Assembly: GCA_900074725.1 (NCBI GenBank)
Contig: LT598456.1
Coordinates: 379,488 to 443,487, forward strand
DNA: 64,000 bases
Reading direction: 5' to 3'
Origin: Lachancea dasiensis
Lineage: Eukaryota > Ascomycota > Saccharomycetes > Saccharomycetales > Saccharomycetaceae
The notes under the pieces were generated by a model, which was given only the letters and a program-made list of their open reading frames with translations, did no database searches and was not told the DNA's origin. Within the stretch, counting starts at the first letter, position 1. Each line of letters opens with the position of its first letter. Positions 30,434 to 40,985 of the stretch are shown here, piece after piece. A program made the position numbers and the translations under genes.

Positions 30434-32371
30434 ATGCCCACCATATCACAGCCTTTTAGGCTCGCGTCACTTCCCAAGATATCCTCGCTCAACAACTATG
30501 CATCTCAGGCGAATTTGCTTCAGGTAGCAGACACTTTGGCGCCATCTGCTAACTACATCAATGTGGGCATTTCAGGTTCTGCTATTTCACAGTATATCAC
30601 GAACCCTACACCAAAGCTAGTGTATAATCTCCCTATTCCATCTACTAATATTGTGAAGGCCTTTGACCAGGCAGATTCAGGCAACAATGAAGTGTTGTGC
30701 TACGCTTTGCAAGCCAACAAGACCTTTTCCCTGCATTGTCTTGAGAAGCCTATCTGTAAGGCTCCGGTGGCTGATTCTAACTTCGGTGATACATTTGCAA
30801 GCAACAAGCTTTCATTAGCAGAGGAACCAATTAGTGTCAAAGTGCTGGGCGTCCAGAAGTGCATAGTACTCGTGCTTCGAAGCGGGCTGGTGCAACTCTA
30901 CGACTTTAGTTTGACATTACAACATTCTTTTGATATTTCGTACAAAGACGTCCAGTTTGTCCAACATTTTACAAATGAATCTGGTCAGAGCTTTGTCTTC
31001 ATCTTAAGTGATATCAAGGGCGGAAAAGTTTCCTTCAAGTTACTCGAGATTGATCAAGTACAGTCACCGCCTGTCGTGAAGGAGTTGAGTTCTGTGATAC
31101 TCGAAGATTTTCCTATAAAAGATTCTCAAATTTTCTATCAATTCGGAAAGATTTACAGGCTACACAATTCCAAAATCGATGTCTACACTCTCCCATATTT
31201 CCAGCATTCACACACGATTTCGTTGCCATTTTTGTCACCAAAGAGCGAGACTTCGTTCAAGCCCATTTCTCAAAATAGAGCTTTGTTAACCGCCGACAAC
31301 AAACTGTACCTTTTGGACCTGCTACATCAGGCCGTTTTAAGCTCTAGAGAATTGACTCACATCAAAACTTTCCAATTACTTTGCACCGCTGTTGTGCCTG
31401 GTAACCTCACTGCCAACAACGAAACCTTAGCGATCGGTGTTTCTACCAAACATGGATCCAATCCTACCAGCGCGCTGGATATCGTCAATATTGATGTGGG
31501 TACCGGTACATTAAAAGATTCTATGGGGAGAGGTTTTTCAGTGCCAGTCTCTACCCATAATCACCTTCAGTCAGTTCTAGAAGATTATAGTGCACCAGAA
31601 ACTAAAGAATTCAACTACGACCAAATTTTGAAAGAACTCAAGAAGGCCAAAGGTAGCATTCAAAAATTCGATACCCTTTTTTTCCAAAAGCTGAAAATAA
31701 AAAGGGAGCATTACACGGACTCGGATCGATTCATCAACGACCGTGAGTTTTTACAAGATGTTACAGCGCTGATATTCCAGAACTTTGAGTCAGATTACCC
31801 AAAAGCTCTTCCATACCTACTTACTCATCCCCTTTTCCCAAAACCACAGACCCAGGACATTTTGCTAAAGCTCAAAGCGCATCCACGGCTATTCAAGCAA
31901 GCGATAGTCACTTGTCCAAACCTCTCTTTGGATGAACTGCTTCAAGAGCTCTTCACTGTCATGAATGATGAATTATGTCTTGATCTCTCATTGCGTATTC
32001 TACAAGATTTCACCAAAGATACTATTAAAGATGCAATAAAGAGAAAAAGCAAACTTGAAGTTAACAACTTCGTTAATTTTGTTATGAACGACAGCATTGA
32101 TGAGGACAGAATTAAAAATAAGCCTCGTCTTTTTCAACTACTAAGTCTGGTTTTAGATTCTGTCGGCTTACTCTCCTTAACAGATGACACACTTGCCAAA
32201 ATATGCGACTACATTAACCTTCAACTCCATACCGTGAAGCAAAACGTTGAGCTTTTCAATTTGCTGGAAGATACCAGCTCAAGGAGTACAGTGGGTCCAA
32301 ATCAAAATGACGCCTCAATAACAAATGAAACCAGCATTCCATTATATAGTGTGGAGAAGTTAGAACTGTAG
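30434..32371 (+). CDS. UTP8: UtpA (t-UTP) complex subunit Utp8
   Basis: This 645-aa protein (S. cerevisiae 713 aa) opens with SQPFRLASLPKISSLNNY and GISGSAISQYITNPTPKLVYN, the conserved Utp8 start. The N-terminal half looks like a beta-propeller without canonical WD repeats; the C-terminal half (from about residue 395) is helical. Utp8 is a subunit of UtpA, which binds the 5' external transcribed spacer, links rDNA transcription with 18S maturation in the nucleolus, and has also been tied to tRNA export. The ATG at 30434 follows the RRPE/PAC promoter closely. Confidence 0.95.
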   Translation: MPTISQPFRLASLPKISSLNNYASQANLLQVADTLAPSANYINVGISGSAISQYITNPTPKLVYNLPIPSTNIVKAFDQADSGNNEVLCYALQANKTFSLHCLEKPICKAPVADSNFGDTFASNKLSLAEEPISVKVLGVQKCIVLVLRSGLVQLYDFSLTLQHSFDISYKDVQFVQHFTNESGQSFVFILSDIKGGKVSFKLLEIDQVQSPPVVKELSSVILEDFPIKDSQIFYQFGKIYRLHNSKIDVYTLPYFQHSHTISLPFLSPKSETSFKPISQNRALLTADNKLYLLDLLHQAVLSSRELTHIKTFQLLCTAVVPGNLTANNETLAIGVSTKHGSNPTSALDIVNIDVGTGTLKDSMGRGFSVPVSTHNHLQSVLEDYSAPETKEFNYDQILKELKKAKGSIQKFDTLFFQKLKIKREHYTDSDRFINDREFLQDVTALIFQNFESDYPKALPYLLTHPLFPKPQTQDILLKLKAHPRLFKQAIVTCPNLSLDELLQELFTVMNDELCLDLSLRILQDFTKDTIKDAIKRKSKLEVNNFVNFVMNDSIDEDRIKNKPRLFQLLSLVLDSVGLLSLTDDTLAKICDYINLQLHTVKQNVELFNLLEDTSSRSTVGPNQNDASITNETSIPLYSVEKLEL

Positions 32372-32495
32372 ATGTCGATCTTCAATTATGTAGTAGTAAA
32401 CGGCTTCCTGAGCAGATAGAACCGAGTCCATAAAAAATGACATCAAAACTAATTAAGTTTCGTATTGAGGTCTACGAAGACCGGCACCATCAATT

Positions 32496-33416
32496 ATGGG
32501 AATTGAGAAGTGCTTGATAGGGGGGCTACCAAGTTCGATTTTTCATTCAAGACCTATTGAAGATGGCCCTGAAAAATACCATTCGAAATTGTTCGTCTTT
32601 GTTGCTGGTAATCCTGGTCTCATAGAGTTTTACGAACCTTTCCTCAGTGGCATCCAACAAAATAATCCACAATGGGAAATCTTGGGGATATCACACGCAG
32701 GGATGAATACCTGCGATACATTTCATTGTCCGGTATATACCTTGCAAGAACAAATTAACCATAAAATCGAGGTCATCAACAACTACAGCGATAAAACCAG
32801 ACACCTAATCATAATGGGCCATTCGGTTGGTGCCTATATGGTGCAAAAAATACTTTTGTCTCCACAGTTGAACGGTATGGTTTTACGAGTCGGTCTGCTT
32901 ACTCCCACTGTTATTGACATTCATAAAAGCGAAAAGGGTACAAAACTCACTCGACTCAACCGGTGGATACCACACTTCCATGTTGTTGTAGCCACAGTAG
33001 CATATGTGATATTTGAGAAATTACTACCTACTTATATTACTTCTTTAATCGCCTCAACTATGGTCGACAATATTGACTCATCGGTGGGTATGGCAACTAT
33101 GTCCCTCATCAGCAACTCTAGATTCGTCAAACAAGCCCTGGGACTAGCTGCCGAGGAGATGCAAGTGATTAGGTCTGATTGGGCCTTTCAAGATAGCTTT
33201 CTAAGCCATTGCCAGTCCCGGAATATTAAGATTTGGTTCCTATTCAGCCAGAAAGATCATTGGGTTAGCCCCGAAACTTGTAAGGATTTAATCAAATTCT
33301 TCAAAAGTCATAGTGATCCAAAAATGTTGGAGATTGATGTATCCCCGACGTTGGAGCATGCATTTGTGAGAAGGCATGCTGAGGTAGTAATCCGCGAATA
33401 TTTCGGCCAAGTTTAG
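32496..33416 (+). CDS. Lipid droplet alpha/beta hydrolase (LDAH family), YPR147C ortholog
   Basis: This 306-aa protein (S. cerevisiae 304 aa) has the LDAH architecture: LFVFVAGNPGLIEFYEPFL near residue 30, the nucleophile elbow GHSVG (Ser at about 110) and a late catalytic histidine in LEHAFVRRH. The YPR147C product is found on lipid droplets and has reported triacylglycerol lipase and ester hydrolase activity. A hydrophobic stretch at about 165-187 could act as membrane hairpin. Its stop codon overlaps that of the convergent gene YGR127W by a few bases. Confidence 0.92.
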   Translation: MGIEKCLIGGLPSSIFHSRPIEDGPEKYHSKLFVFVAGNPGLIEFYEPFLSGIQQNNPQWEILGISHAGMNTCDTFHCPVYTLQEQINHKIEVINNYSDKTRHLIIMGHSVGAYMVQKILLSPQLNGMVLRVGLLTPTVIDIHKSEKGTKLTRLNRWIPHFHVVVATVAYVIFEKLLPTYITSLIASTMVDNIDSSVGMATMSLISNSRFVKQALGLAAEEMQVIRSDWAFQDSFLSHCQSRNIKIWFLFSQKDHWVSPETCKDLIKFFKSHSDPKMLEIDVSPTLEHAFVRRHAEVVIREYFGQV

Positions 33417-34336
33417 AGGGACTCAGTAAGGTCCATTGAAAATCTTAACTTGTTTTTTGGTTTAGTAGGAGAGAAAATCGCTGCGTCATCATCGGAATCG
33501 TGAAGTATTTGCTCGACGAAGGTTAATCGCCGAGTGTCTCGAGTGACCAAGACCACGATCTGTGAACGAGTTCCGTAAAATCTGCCTTTGGGAAGCGCAT
33601 CTTTAACGTTCACCGAATTGGAGCTCGAACCTATTCTGGCGGGCTTGATGAAGATGTTGTTATTTGTAAGAGCCACGGTTTTGAGATTCAAGGATGCAGG
33701 TGAAATATCATCGCAAAGGGAAGCGATATGCAGGCACTTGGCGACTAGCTCTTCTTCCGAGGCGTCTTCCGACTCACTAATCATTTTTCGAAGCATATTT
33801 TCGGCTTTTTCAACCTTAGGCCACTTCGTGCCGGTATTGATGAAGTCGTTAGATAACACCAGGAATGGATTGCTTGGTGTCAACACAGGAACACTAAGAC
33901 CAAACGAATCCATGGCCACATACCGCTGTTGTATACAATCACCGATAAATAGGTTGAGGTCTCCACCTTTAATCAGCGGGAACTGCCGCTCGAATTTGTC
34001 GTAATTATCCCATTCGTTGAAGCTATTTCTGCTGTTCAAAAAGCGCATGGGCACACTTCCTCGAGAAAATTCGGGGCCGTTGCGCGGATTAGCTAATAAC
34101 TGTCTGTCATTTCTTAGATTTAGTACGGAAGAGATCCTCCCGTTTTTGTTTACTCCCAACCATGTGCCCCCTTTCGGACTTCCATCAATTCCAGGAGCCA
34201 TGTCTACCGGGCACAGGACGAATCCATCCCCACTTAAAGTGGTATGTCGAGTTTCTCTAGAATAACACTCATCACGATTCGACACAACAATTAGAGAGTA
34301 TTTAGGATGGGAAGTGGAAGCAAGCAAAATACACAT
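33413..34336 (-). CDS. TANGO2/NRDE-family protein, YGR127W ortholog
   Basis: This 307-aa protein (S. cerevisiae 312 aa) begins MCILLASTSHPKY and contains SNRDECYSRET, the NRDE motif that names the family, then PGIDGSPKGGTWLGVNKNGR. Cys2 directly after Met could become N-terminal, as in Ntn-hydrolase-like relatives. Animal TANGO2 is linked to heme handling and acyl-CoA metabolism; the yeast function is unresolved. It overlaps the 3' end of YPR147C by 4 nt. Confidence 0.92.
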   Translation of the reverse strand: MCILLASTSHPKYSLIVVSNRDECYSRETRHTTLSGDGFVLCPVDMAPGIDGSPKGGTWLGVNKNGRISSVLNLRNDRQLLANPRNGPEFSRGSVPMRFLNSRNSFNEWDNYDKFERQFPLIKGGDLNLFIGDCIQQRYVAMDSFGLSVPVLTPSNPFLVLSNDFINTGTKWPKVEKAENMLRKMISESEDASEEELVAKCLHIASLCDDISPASLNLKTVALTNNNIFIKPARIGSSSNSVNVKDALPKGRFYGTRSQIVVLVTRDTRRLTFVEQILHDSDDDAAIFSPTKPKNKLRFSMDLTESL

Positions 34337-34461
34337 TAAAAGCTGATTGTGTTGGCGCTCATCGGATCTACTTCGTCATAATGTACACGGTGAAATTTAA
34401 ATAACTTACTGGTGTCGTGAAAAAACAAGCGATAAATAAGATGATGACACAGTGAGATGGA

Positions 34462-34492
34462 TGAGCTAAATGAGCTAAATGAGCTAAATGAG
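34462..34492. repeat. Short tandem repeat, 9-bp unit TGAGCTAAA
   Basis: Three perfect copies plus a TGAG remnant lie between the YGR127W start and the YGR126W stop. The unit contains GAGCTAAAT, not a known binding site. It is in non-coding DNA. Confidence 0.85.
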
Positions 34493-34516
34493 AGGCATGT
34501 CGTTCTCCACCAAACT

Positions 34517-35197
34517 TTATCCAAACAACTTACTCAGCAGGCCCGTAATTCCTTTGCTTTTCTTGCGTTTTTGATATTTTTCCAACTGCTTTTGGTTCTT
34601 CTCCACAGCCCTACGCAATTTTTCCGGGTCTAAACTGGACGTTCCACTGCTCTTTAGACTCGTCGAGTCCGGCAGTTCCAAGGAAGCAATGGAGGACTTT
34701 ACAGATCTTCTCTGGGAGGCACCACTGCGCATGGATGTCCTGCTCTCTAATCTGTTCAGTTGCTGCAAGGTAACTGCCTTGACCAGGCCCGTGTCCGTCT
34801 CAATGTTGTACTCCTCGGGAAACTCGCAGTTCATCCCATTAGTCATCGATCCAATGACATCAGCCGCTCCCTTTTTCTGCAAGTCCAACCCATCCTTTTG
34901 AAGACTTTCAAGCGTCTCAGACGGAAGTTCCTGGTTGGTTCTTCCTCCTACCACCAACGGCTTCTCATTTTCGGCGGGGGCCTGTTCCTTTATTGTCGGG
35001 TTACTGCTTACGCTGTCTAGAACTCGACGGGTAGTTTCAAACGACTCCTGTGTTTCCAGCCTTCTGATAGGTGACGGGCTTTTAAGTTCTACGGGACCTC
35101 CTTCAAAGGCTTGCGGCTCAAATGAATCTGATGACGAAAGTGACGAGAGCTCGAGATCCGAACCCGCCACGTCCTCCTCATGTCTTTTGGCATTCAT
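34517..35197 (-). CDS. Uncharacterised YGR126W-like protein
   Basis: This 226-aa protein corresponds in position, strand and length to S. cerevisiae YGR126W (231 aa), whose function is unknown. It is mostly disordered, Ser/Glu/Lys-rich, with SPSPIRRLET (possible proline-directed phosphosite), EFPEEYNIETDTGLVKAVTL in the middle, and a basic helical tail ending KSKGITGLLSKLFG. That tail could be an amphipathic membrane-binding helix. The ortholog call rests on synteny plus general composition. Confidence 0.78.
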   Translation of the reverse strand: MNAKRHEEDVAGSDLELSSLSSSDSFEPQAFEGGPVELKSPSPIRRLETQESFETTRRVLDSVSSNPTIKEQAPAENEKPLVVGGRTNQELPSETLESLQKDGLDLQKKGAADVIGSMTNGMNCEFPEEYNIETDTGLVKAVTLQQLNRLESRTSMRSGASQRRSVKSSIASLELPDSTSLKSSGTSSLDPEKLRRAVEKNQKQLEKYQKRKKSKGITGLLSKLFG

Positions 35198-35749
35198 GCA
35201 CAGAGTTCCTTTTTTATTGTGATAGTTCTGATGGTGTTCAAGCTTAATGTGGTAGACGTTGTTGCGGCGACCTTATCTCTTTAATGTTGGTCGCTGTTAG
35301 GAAAAAGCTTAGGTTTCATAGCCCTTCTATCAAATGCAGAACTTGTCGAAAATGACCAGAATCCGCGCTTTTTAAGCTTGCGGAGAAAATATTCAGCTCA
35401 CGTATCGCAGCAAATGGCGAGCCGAAAAAGATCAAATTTCCACTGAGGATGACAACTGCGCTTTCAAAGCGCAAATCTCTCTATAGGAGGTATCAAGACT
35501 GTGCTTCACTCTGCGCCATTTACGTCTGAACTTTTGTTAATTTTTCAAAGTTCTTTCCCACTATTAATTTAGACCATGGACACACGTCTGGGTCATAAAT
35601 TCTGATAAATCAGACAAGCTCAGCTTTCAACTTACAAGTTACATACTTCGAAATATTCACCAGACGACAGCAATAACGACAACAACAACAAACGACGAAC
35701 CTTCGAACTCCTGACAGAATTTTCCATATCAAAATTACGAGTTGCTTGA
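35198..35749. other. YGR126W promoter / VSB1 downstream spacer
   Basis: This 552-bp gap has AT-rich promoter-like sequence and a short CAA-rich run (about 35668-35695) close to the VSB1 stop. No gene or RNA was recognised. Confidence 0.55.
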
Positions 35750-38700
35750 TCAACTACTTACTAAACAGTAGCCTAACAATTCTTTCAACCGATCTTGATT
35801 AATGCACAAGGTTATTAGCAACACCTCTGTGAAAAGCTGGGGATTATCCTTCTTAAGCTTGTTCAAACCCTTGTCATCAATAATCCACAATGAACAGTCT
35901 GTTTCTGTAGAGACTTCAACGCAGGAGACCGGATTGGCTCTGAAACTGGAATTGTGAGCGCTCATTACCCCGTAACAAGTTTTCCCCGACATAACCTCGT
36001 ACAACTGGCCCTGACGAAGATTGTAGGTTAGCTTTACCATTCCGCTTTCAATAACAAAGAATATGTTCTCGCGATGAGGAAGCACGGTCTGAGCTGCAAG
36101 CTTTGTTTTAACAAAATACTTACCGAGAGCAGACCACAGCTGCAACTCTGAGTCTTTCAGAGCACCATTGGAAGATGAATCTTGCGGCAGAAATCTCTGC
36201 AGGGAGGCAAATAACAAAGGGAGCACTGGCTGTTCCTCGCGATAGCTTTGTTTGAAGCTAGGCATAGATTGTTCATCGGTGAGGAGTTTCTGTGCGACAG
36301 ACACAAATTGATTGTTCCGGGGTGTGTTGGCTGGTAGTAGTGCCCTACTCATGGCGCGATCTCTTTTCTTTTCGGCCTGGAGACGAGGCTTGGCGCGCAA
36401 TTCTTTAAATTGGAGCAGAAGCTCATTCTCACACCACTCTAAAGCACTGTTCAGATCGCCAAAAAGTTCAACTCTGTCCAGTAAACCAACTTTGTTGAAT
36501 GTGCTGTATATCCTATCAGTACTTTGGATGGAAGAAATGATTAGAGTGATTCTTTTGGTGGAAGTGAATCGTTTGATTCTATTAAACCCTTCTGCTGCAG
36601 AGTAGTCAATATTATCAGCATTGATATTCTTGAAGTCAAGAATCAAGAATTTGATGCGTTGTTTTGAAGAGTCGTTGTCACTGATTTCCAATAGTTTGTC
36701 GATTCTCTCCTCAATCGATAGAATTGTTCCAAAGAATAATATATTTTGGAGCTTCAGAACATGGATCTGTTCACCAATCTTGTTCAAAAATTGAGTTTGA
36801 ATGTAATCTCTGTGCACAGTGCTGCGCGCCACCTGGCCATCAAATTCGCCATTGACTGTCTGCAATTTGGTGCTGTCCACCAAGAAAGAAAAACACGCAA
36901 TCAATATCCCAACAATAATACCGAATACAAAATCGAAGACACCCATGGTTAATACGATAACAACAACTGTAGCGTACTCAAATTTGTTTAATTTCGACCA
37001 GGTATCGTAAAGCGATTCTTTCAACAGCTCATAGCCAAGAAGAAAAATCAAAGATCCCACAATGCAGATGGGGATATAAGATACTACCACAGGACCCGCT
37101 GCCATGACAGCAAAGGTGGCAGCAGCCAACATTAATCCTGCTAAGGTGCCGTCGGCACCCGCTCTAATGAATAACACGCTGTTGGTGTACACTAGATAAT
37201 TCTGAACCGACCCAATCAACCCTGAAAGAAAGTTCGAGTAGCCATGCGCTATAAGCTCCCGATCGACGTCAAATTTATCCAGTCCGACAGACATTGCAAG
37301 AGCCGGGACATTTATCGGAACGTGCAAGATACCAAAGAAGGTGAGAGCCAACATTTTAGGAATCTGTTTGAAGATGATAGGCCAGCACACTAGTCGAATG
37401 TCATAAAGCTTGTAAAAATCGTACCAGCTCTCACTGGAGCCAGTGGCAGGGAAAATCCATCCAGAGTCCCGAAGGCTGTCCAACGAAAGATTAGGAACCA
37501 ATGCCACGATAAAGTGGAAAAGTACCAAAGCAAGGATATAAAATGTAGGCAGAACTAGCGAGTTTTCAAATGCGTGCTGAATAATCAGAAGGGTAATTGT
37601 TAAGCCCGCAGATAAACCCCATTTGCCGAAAGTTGGCAAATCTGTGAATAGACTGGATAAAAACTCGAAGGAGTATTCGAACTTTGCTGCCCTTGTAGTC
37701 ACTTCAAACCCTGTGGCAACGAGGAAGTAACCCACGCCTCCAATACATCCAATCAATATGTGACGAGGGAAGAAACTGACAATTTTACCCAATCTCATCT
37801 TTCCGAGAACATAAAATACTACACCAGTCATAATAGAGCTGATAGCGTAACAGAAAATGGTAGTGGTGATTATTCTGTCATTCTGGTCGCCCAATTGACT
37901 GGTAATAGATGCCGCCATGGCGTGGTAAAACGGTGTGATTTCGATCATTTCACTGCCGATAGCGTTCTTGAAGGCAGACAAGCCACAAGAGTAAGTGACT
38001 TGGGAAACGATACAAGAAACATAAAACATCGAAAGACCAGTTGATCCCAGATTAGCAAAAATGGGCTCCGTGATTGGGAATATAATCATACCGTAGGATA
38101 AACCGTCCAAAATGTTAAGCAAAAGTCCCAAAATAACCGAAGGAATGTAGGATATCGCTCTTTTTAAGGTGAAGGTGATCTTGTCGACAGTTGGTGCGTG
38201 GGGGCTGAGATAATCGGAGTCATCTGCAGATTGTAAGGACACATACTGATCGTTCGACCTGTCAACAGCACCATATTCAAGGTCCCCGCTGCGCTGTCTC
38301 GCCATTAATTCGGTTGATACGTCATCCTGTCCTTGGCCTTGGGAAAGAGCCCTATTCCTGAGTGACTCACTCACCAACAGATCTGTATCGTCGAGGCTTG
38401 ATCTCAAATCCTTTGTCTCATCCATATCTTGTAAAGGGTCCAGTTGGTTTTCGAGTTCCAGCTCCCCATTGAACTCGTTGGAAAGAGCTGCCGTCTGTCG
38501 ATGTAAATTCACCGGCTGGTGAATTGACTGGACCTGATCGTGTGGCCGGAACGACGATTGGGACTCGCTACTAATGATCCTTTCATCTGAAATAGGTGCA
38601 GGAGGGGAAAAGGTTCCCATGTAAGACCTTCCTAGATATTGGTGAGGTGAACTAGTAGAACCCTGAGCGAACTGATTTCCACGAGTAAACGGGGAGGTAC

Positions 38701-38788
38701 CTGGATCTCCGTTGGGCTGCGACTGTAAGCCCAGCGATACAGAAATCGCTTCCGACAGCGAATGTCTCTTCTTCCACTGAGAAGCCAT
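35750..38788 (-). CDS. VSB1: Vacuolar SulP-family transporter with STAS and cyclic-nucleotide-like domains, Vsb1
   Basis: The first ATG at 38788 gives 1012 aa (S. cerevisiae YGR125W 1036 aa). A disordered, Ser/Gln-rich cytosolic tail (1-205) precedes a SulP membrane domain of about a dozen spans (about 212-640). A STAS-like domain follows (about 660-790: LILDFKNINADNIDYSAAEGF), and then a C-terminal cyclic-nucleotide-binding-like fold ending near the stop. S. cerevisiae Vsb1 is needed for storage of basic amino acids in the vacuole. Ortholog position is beside YGR126W, but the other neighbour (ASN) has moved away by inversion. Confidence 0.93.
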   Translation of the reverse strand: MASQWKKRHSLSEAISVSLGLQSQPNGDPGTSPFTRGNQFAQGSTSSPHQYLGRSYMGTFSPPAPISDERIISSESQSSFRPHDQVQSIHQPVNLHRQTAALSNEFNGELELENQLDPLQDMDETKDLRSSLDDTDLLVSESLRNRALSQGQGQDDVSTELMARQRSGDLEYGAVDRSNDQYVSLQSADDSDYLSPHAPTVDKITFTLKRAISYIPSVILGLLLNILDGLSYGMIIFPITEPIFANLGSTGLSMFYVSCIVSQVTYSCGLSAFKNAIGSEMIEITPFYHAMAASITSQLGDQNDRIITTTIFCYAISSIMTGVVFYVLGKMRLGKIVSFFPRHILIGCIGGVGYFLVATGFEVTTRAAKFEYSFEFLSSLFTDLPTFGKWGLSAGLTITLLIIQHAFENSLVLPTFYILALVLFHFIVALVPNLSLDSLRDSGWIFPATGSSESWYDFYKLYDIRLVCWPIIFKQIPKMLALTFFGILHVPINVPALAMSVGLDKFDVDRELIAHGYSNFLSGLIGSVQNYLVYTNSVLFIRAGADGTLAGLMLAAATFAVMAAGPVVVSYIPICIVGSLIFLLGYELLKESLYDTWSKLNKFEYATVVVIVLTMGVFDFVFGIIVGILIACFSFLVDSTKLQTVNGEFDGQVARSTVHRDYIQTQFLNKIGEQIHVLKLQNILFFGTILSIEERIDKLLEISDNDSSKQRIKFLILDFKNINADNIDYSAAEGFNRIKRFTSTKRITLIISSIQSTDRIYSTFNKVGLLDRVELFGDLNSALEWCENELLLQFKELRAKPRLQAEKKRDRAMSRALLPANTPRNNQFVSVAQKLLTDEQSMPSFKQSYREEQPVLPLLFASLQRFLPQDSSSNGALKDSELQLWSALGKYFVKTKLAAQTVLPHRENIFFVIESGMVKLTYNLRQGQLYEVMSGKTCYGVMSAHNSSFRANPVSCVEVSTETDCSLWIIDDKGLNKLKKDNPQLFTEVLLITLCINQDRLKELLGYCLVSS

Positions 38789-40326
38789 TTGTCTGCTGGT
38801 TGAAGCGGTGTGGTGTGTACCAGGGGACGTTCGTGGTGTTATCAAACTAACCTTTACTTTCCAATGACTTTGAAAGAAGAAACGACGACATGAAAAAAAT
38901 ACCCTTCCACGTGATGCTAATCTTTAGCGGTCGTTGTGTACGAAATCACACCTGCATGGATCTGCATGGAGGTGCATTGTTGTGCATGAGAGTGGGGCTG
39001 TGGGTCTTCTTGGCAAAAATCTGGAGGTGGCTAGGGAAAGTGCTAATGTCTCCTCTGGATCTTTGTTCGAGTGTCTGACATTGTCAGCTTGATAATAAGT
39101 ACCTTCTTAGACGCTCCCGACCAACTGATATTATTTGAAGATATTTCAAGGCTCGCGATATCTTGTCGGCATTGATTTGGTAATTTTCCTATTCACAAAG
39201 TCACTCGAGAGAATCAACAAAAACCACACAATTTGGTATACGAAACAACAATCTTTTCTGGCAAAAACCATAGTGTGTTCAGTCCCTAGCTGCATATTGG
39301 AGATTTGCTAAATTTGTATTCAAGAAAGAACTATGAGAGCGAGTGGCCACTGGTAAAAACTGACTGGCCAAATTGTTACTTTTAACGTTTGATAGACGTC
39401 TATAATGGACGATAACCTTTTGAGAGTGATCCTTGCCCTGCAATTCCTAAGTTGCTCTCAGTGACTATTGGTTCTTATTGACACGTAAAGTCAGTGTTCA
39501 TACAAAAATTCTGGAAGATTTGACATTCATGCAGTTAAAGCTGGATAATTCAGTTTTCAAAAACGACTGGAAACTGCTTACCAGAGCACTGCTATCTAAT
39601 CGCTGCTCCTCTGGATCTCATCGGTTGACCATAAGCCTTGCACATCCTTGTTTTACTGACGCCTCGAATATCACCTCGTGACATTCTGACATTATCTTGG
39701 TGCTCCGTACTGTGCAATTCGACACTATTCGAACAGTAGTTGGCTACTACCAACCCCTTGTTCAAGTTATTAAAATGAAATAAATAGATTAGTCGAATTA
39801 CGCTAAGTTCTTCCCATCTAAGACTAGCCAGCGGAGAAGACTTCCCTGGAACCGACAATAAAAATTGAAATCGGCTTATCAACTAGCACTAATAAGTAGA
39901 TTGAGTATCTCAAACGACCTTGTAGCCACATAGCTTGTGAAGAGGTCCTCTTAATCTCGCTTACAAGGTGCAACTTTTTTGACGCCCTAAGAGAAATTCC
40001 AGAAATTCCAACTTCGTTTAAGCTCCTTAAGTCGACCTTCTCTGTACGGCATTCGTGCTCTGATGGCGAACCTACAATGTGATTCGTTTTGGAGCGTGTT
40101 CACCACGCTGAGTTTTTCTTCTAATACTCCATGTTCCCTGGCGCCATCGCTGATGTTCGTCTTTCTATTGTCAAAGCTATTGACGTACTTCATCGTACCG
40201 CTAATTTCGACATTCTGGCAGATTTACTCCAAGTCGCTCTATAATCACCAGTATGTTTCAATTGAATTTAGATTACCCAAAGTTTTTTATATGGCAATCA
40301 AAAAGAAAGCTCTCCATTGTTAGCTT
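38789..40326. other. Gene-free region upstream of VSB1 (left part of inversion junction)
   Basis: This is 1.54 kb holding the VSB1 promoter and the region past the stop of the GNAT gene. TGCATGGA/TGCATG words recur at about 38952-38986. A frame with a real ATG at 40063-40323 (86 codons, hydrophobic middle) shows no family resemblance. No tRNA or element remnant was recognised. Confidence 0.5.
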
Positions 40327-40866
40327 TCAACCACCATGCTCCTTATCGCTACAATCAATAAGTAACTGATAGGCAAGTCTGGAAGAAGTTCCTCCGTATT
40401 TGGGAATGATTCCACGGTACTCAAAACCTCTCTTGTACACAAGTGCCTGCATCGCTTTATTATCGGTATGGGTATCAACTCTAACATCGTTTAAGCTCAG
40501 TTCCCTACACTTTTCCACCAAACTCGCCAGCATCAATTGGCCAAGCCGCTTTCCCCGAAATTTATTAGATACCGCAATTCGGTGCAGAGAAGCATATACC
40601 GGGCTATCATTTTCTATCCAACTTCCCTCTATAGCGGTGTAAGATGGGTCGGTTTCCGTGGTAATTGTTCCCACGGCAGCAACTTCCCCTTCGTAGATTA
40701 AAACATAAGATAAGCCCTTCTGAATATCTATCACTGCTTGCTCTTTGTTCGGGTAGCCGTTCTGCCATTGATCTATGCCTTGTCCCTTCAAGAGGGCCAC
40801 GGCGGATTTAAAAATGTTCAGGATATCATCTATATCTTTGATAGTAGCGAGTCTGAGAGAAGCCAT
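40327..40866 (-). CDS. GNAT-family N-acetyltransferase, bacterial-like
   Basis: This 179-aa single-domain GNAT has acetyl-CoA loop motif A at LHRIAVSNKFRGKRLGQLML (94-113; the Q/RxxGxG segment reads RGKRLG). The following DTHTDNKAMQALVYKRGFEYRGII (131-154) is typical of small bacterial GNATs, particularly Firmicutes-type proteins. The early IDQWQNGYPN (31-40) is also found in that group. The substrate cannot be told. No such gene is at this locus in S. cerevisiae, and it lies in the inversion junction. Horizontal origin is an inference that needs a tree. It is transcribed divergently from the broken GOR1-like gene, 340 bp apart. Confidence 0.85.
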   Translation of the reverse strand: MASLRLATIKDIDDILNIFKSAVALLKGQGIDQWQNGYPNKEQAVIDIQKGLSYVLIYEGEVAAVGTITTETDPSYTAIEGSWIENDSPVYASLHRIAVSNKFRGKRLGQLMLASLVEKCRELSLNDVRVDTHTDNKAMQALVYKRGFEYRGIIPKYGGTSSRLAYQLLIDCSDKEHGG

Positions 40867-40985
40867 TGTGAGTTGCTATTGGACTTATGCATAATAATAA
40901 GACATTGCCCGCTTTCAAGAAATGGGTATTCGGTGCCCTCTTATAATCAGTAGTCAGTTCACGGTTGATTGATCAACCATAATGT

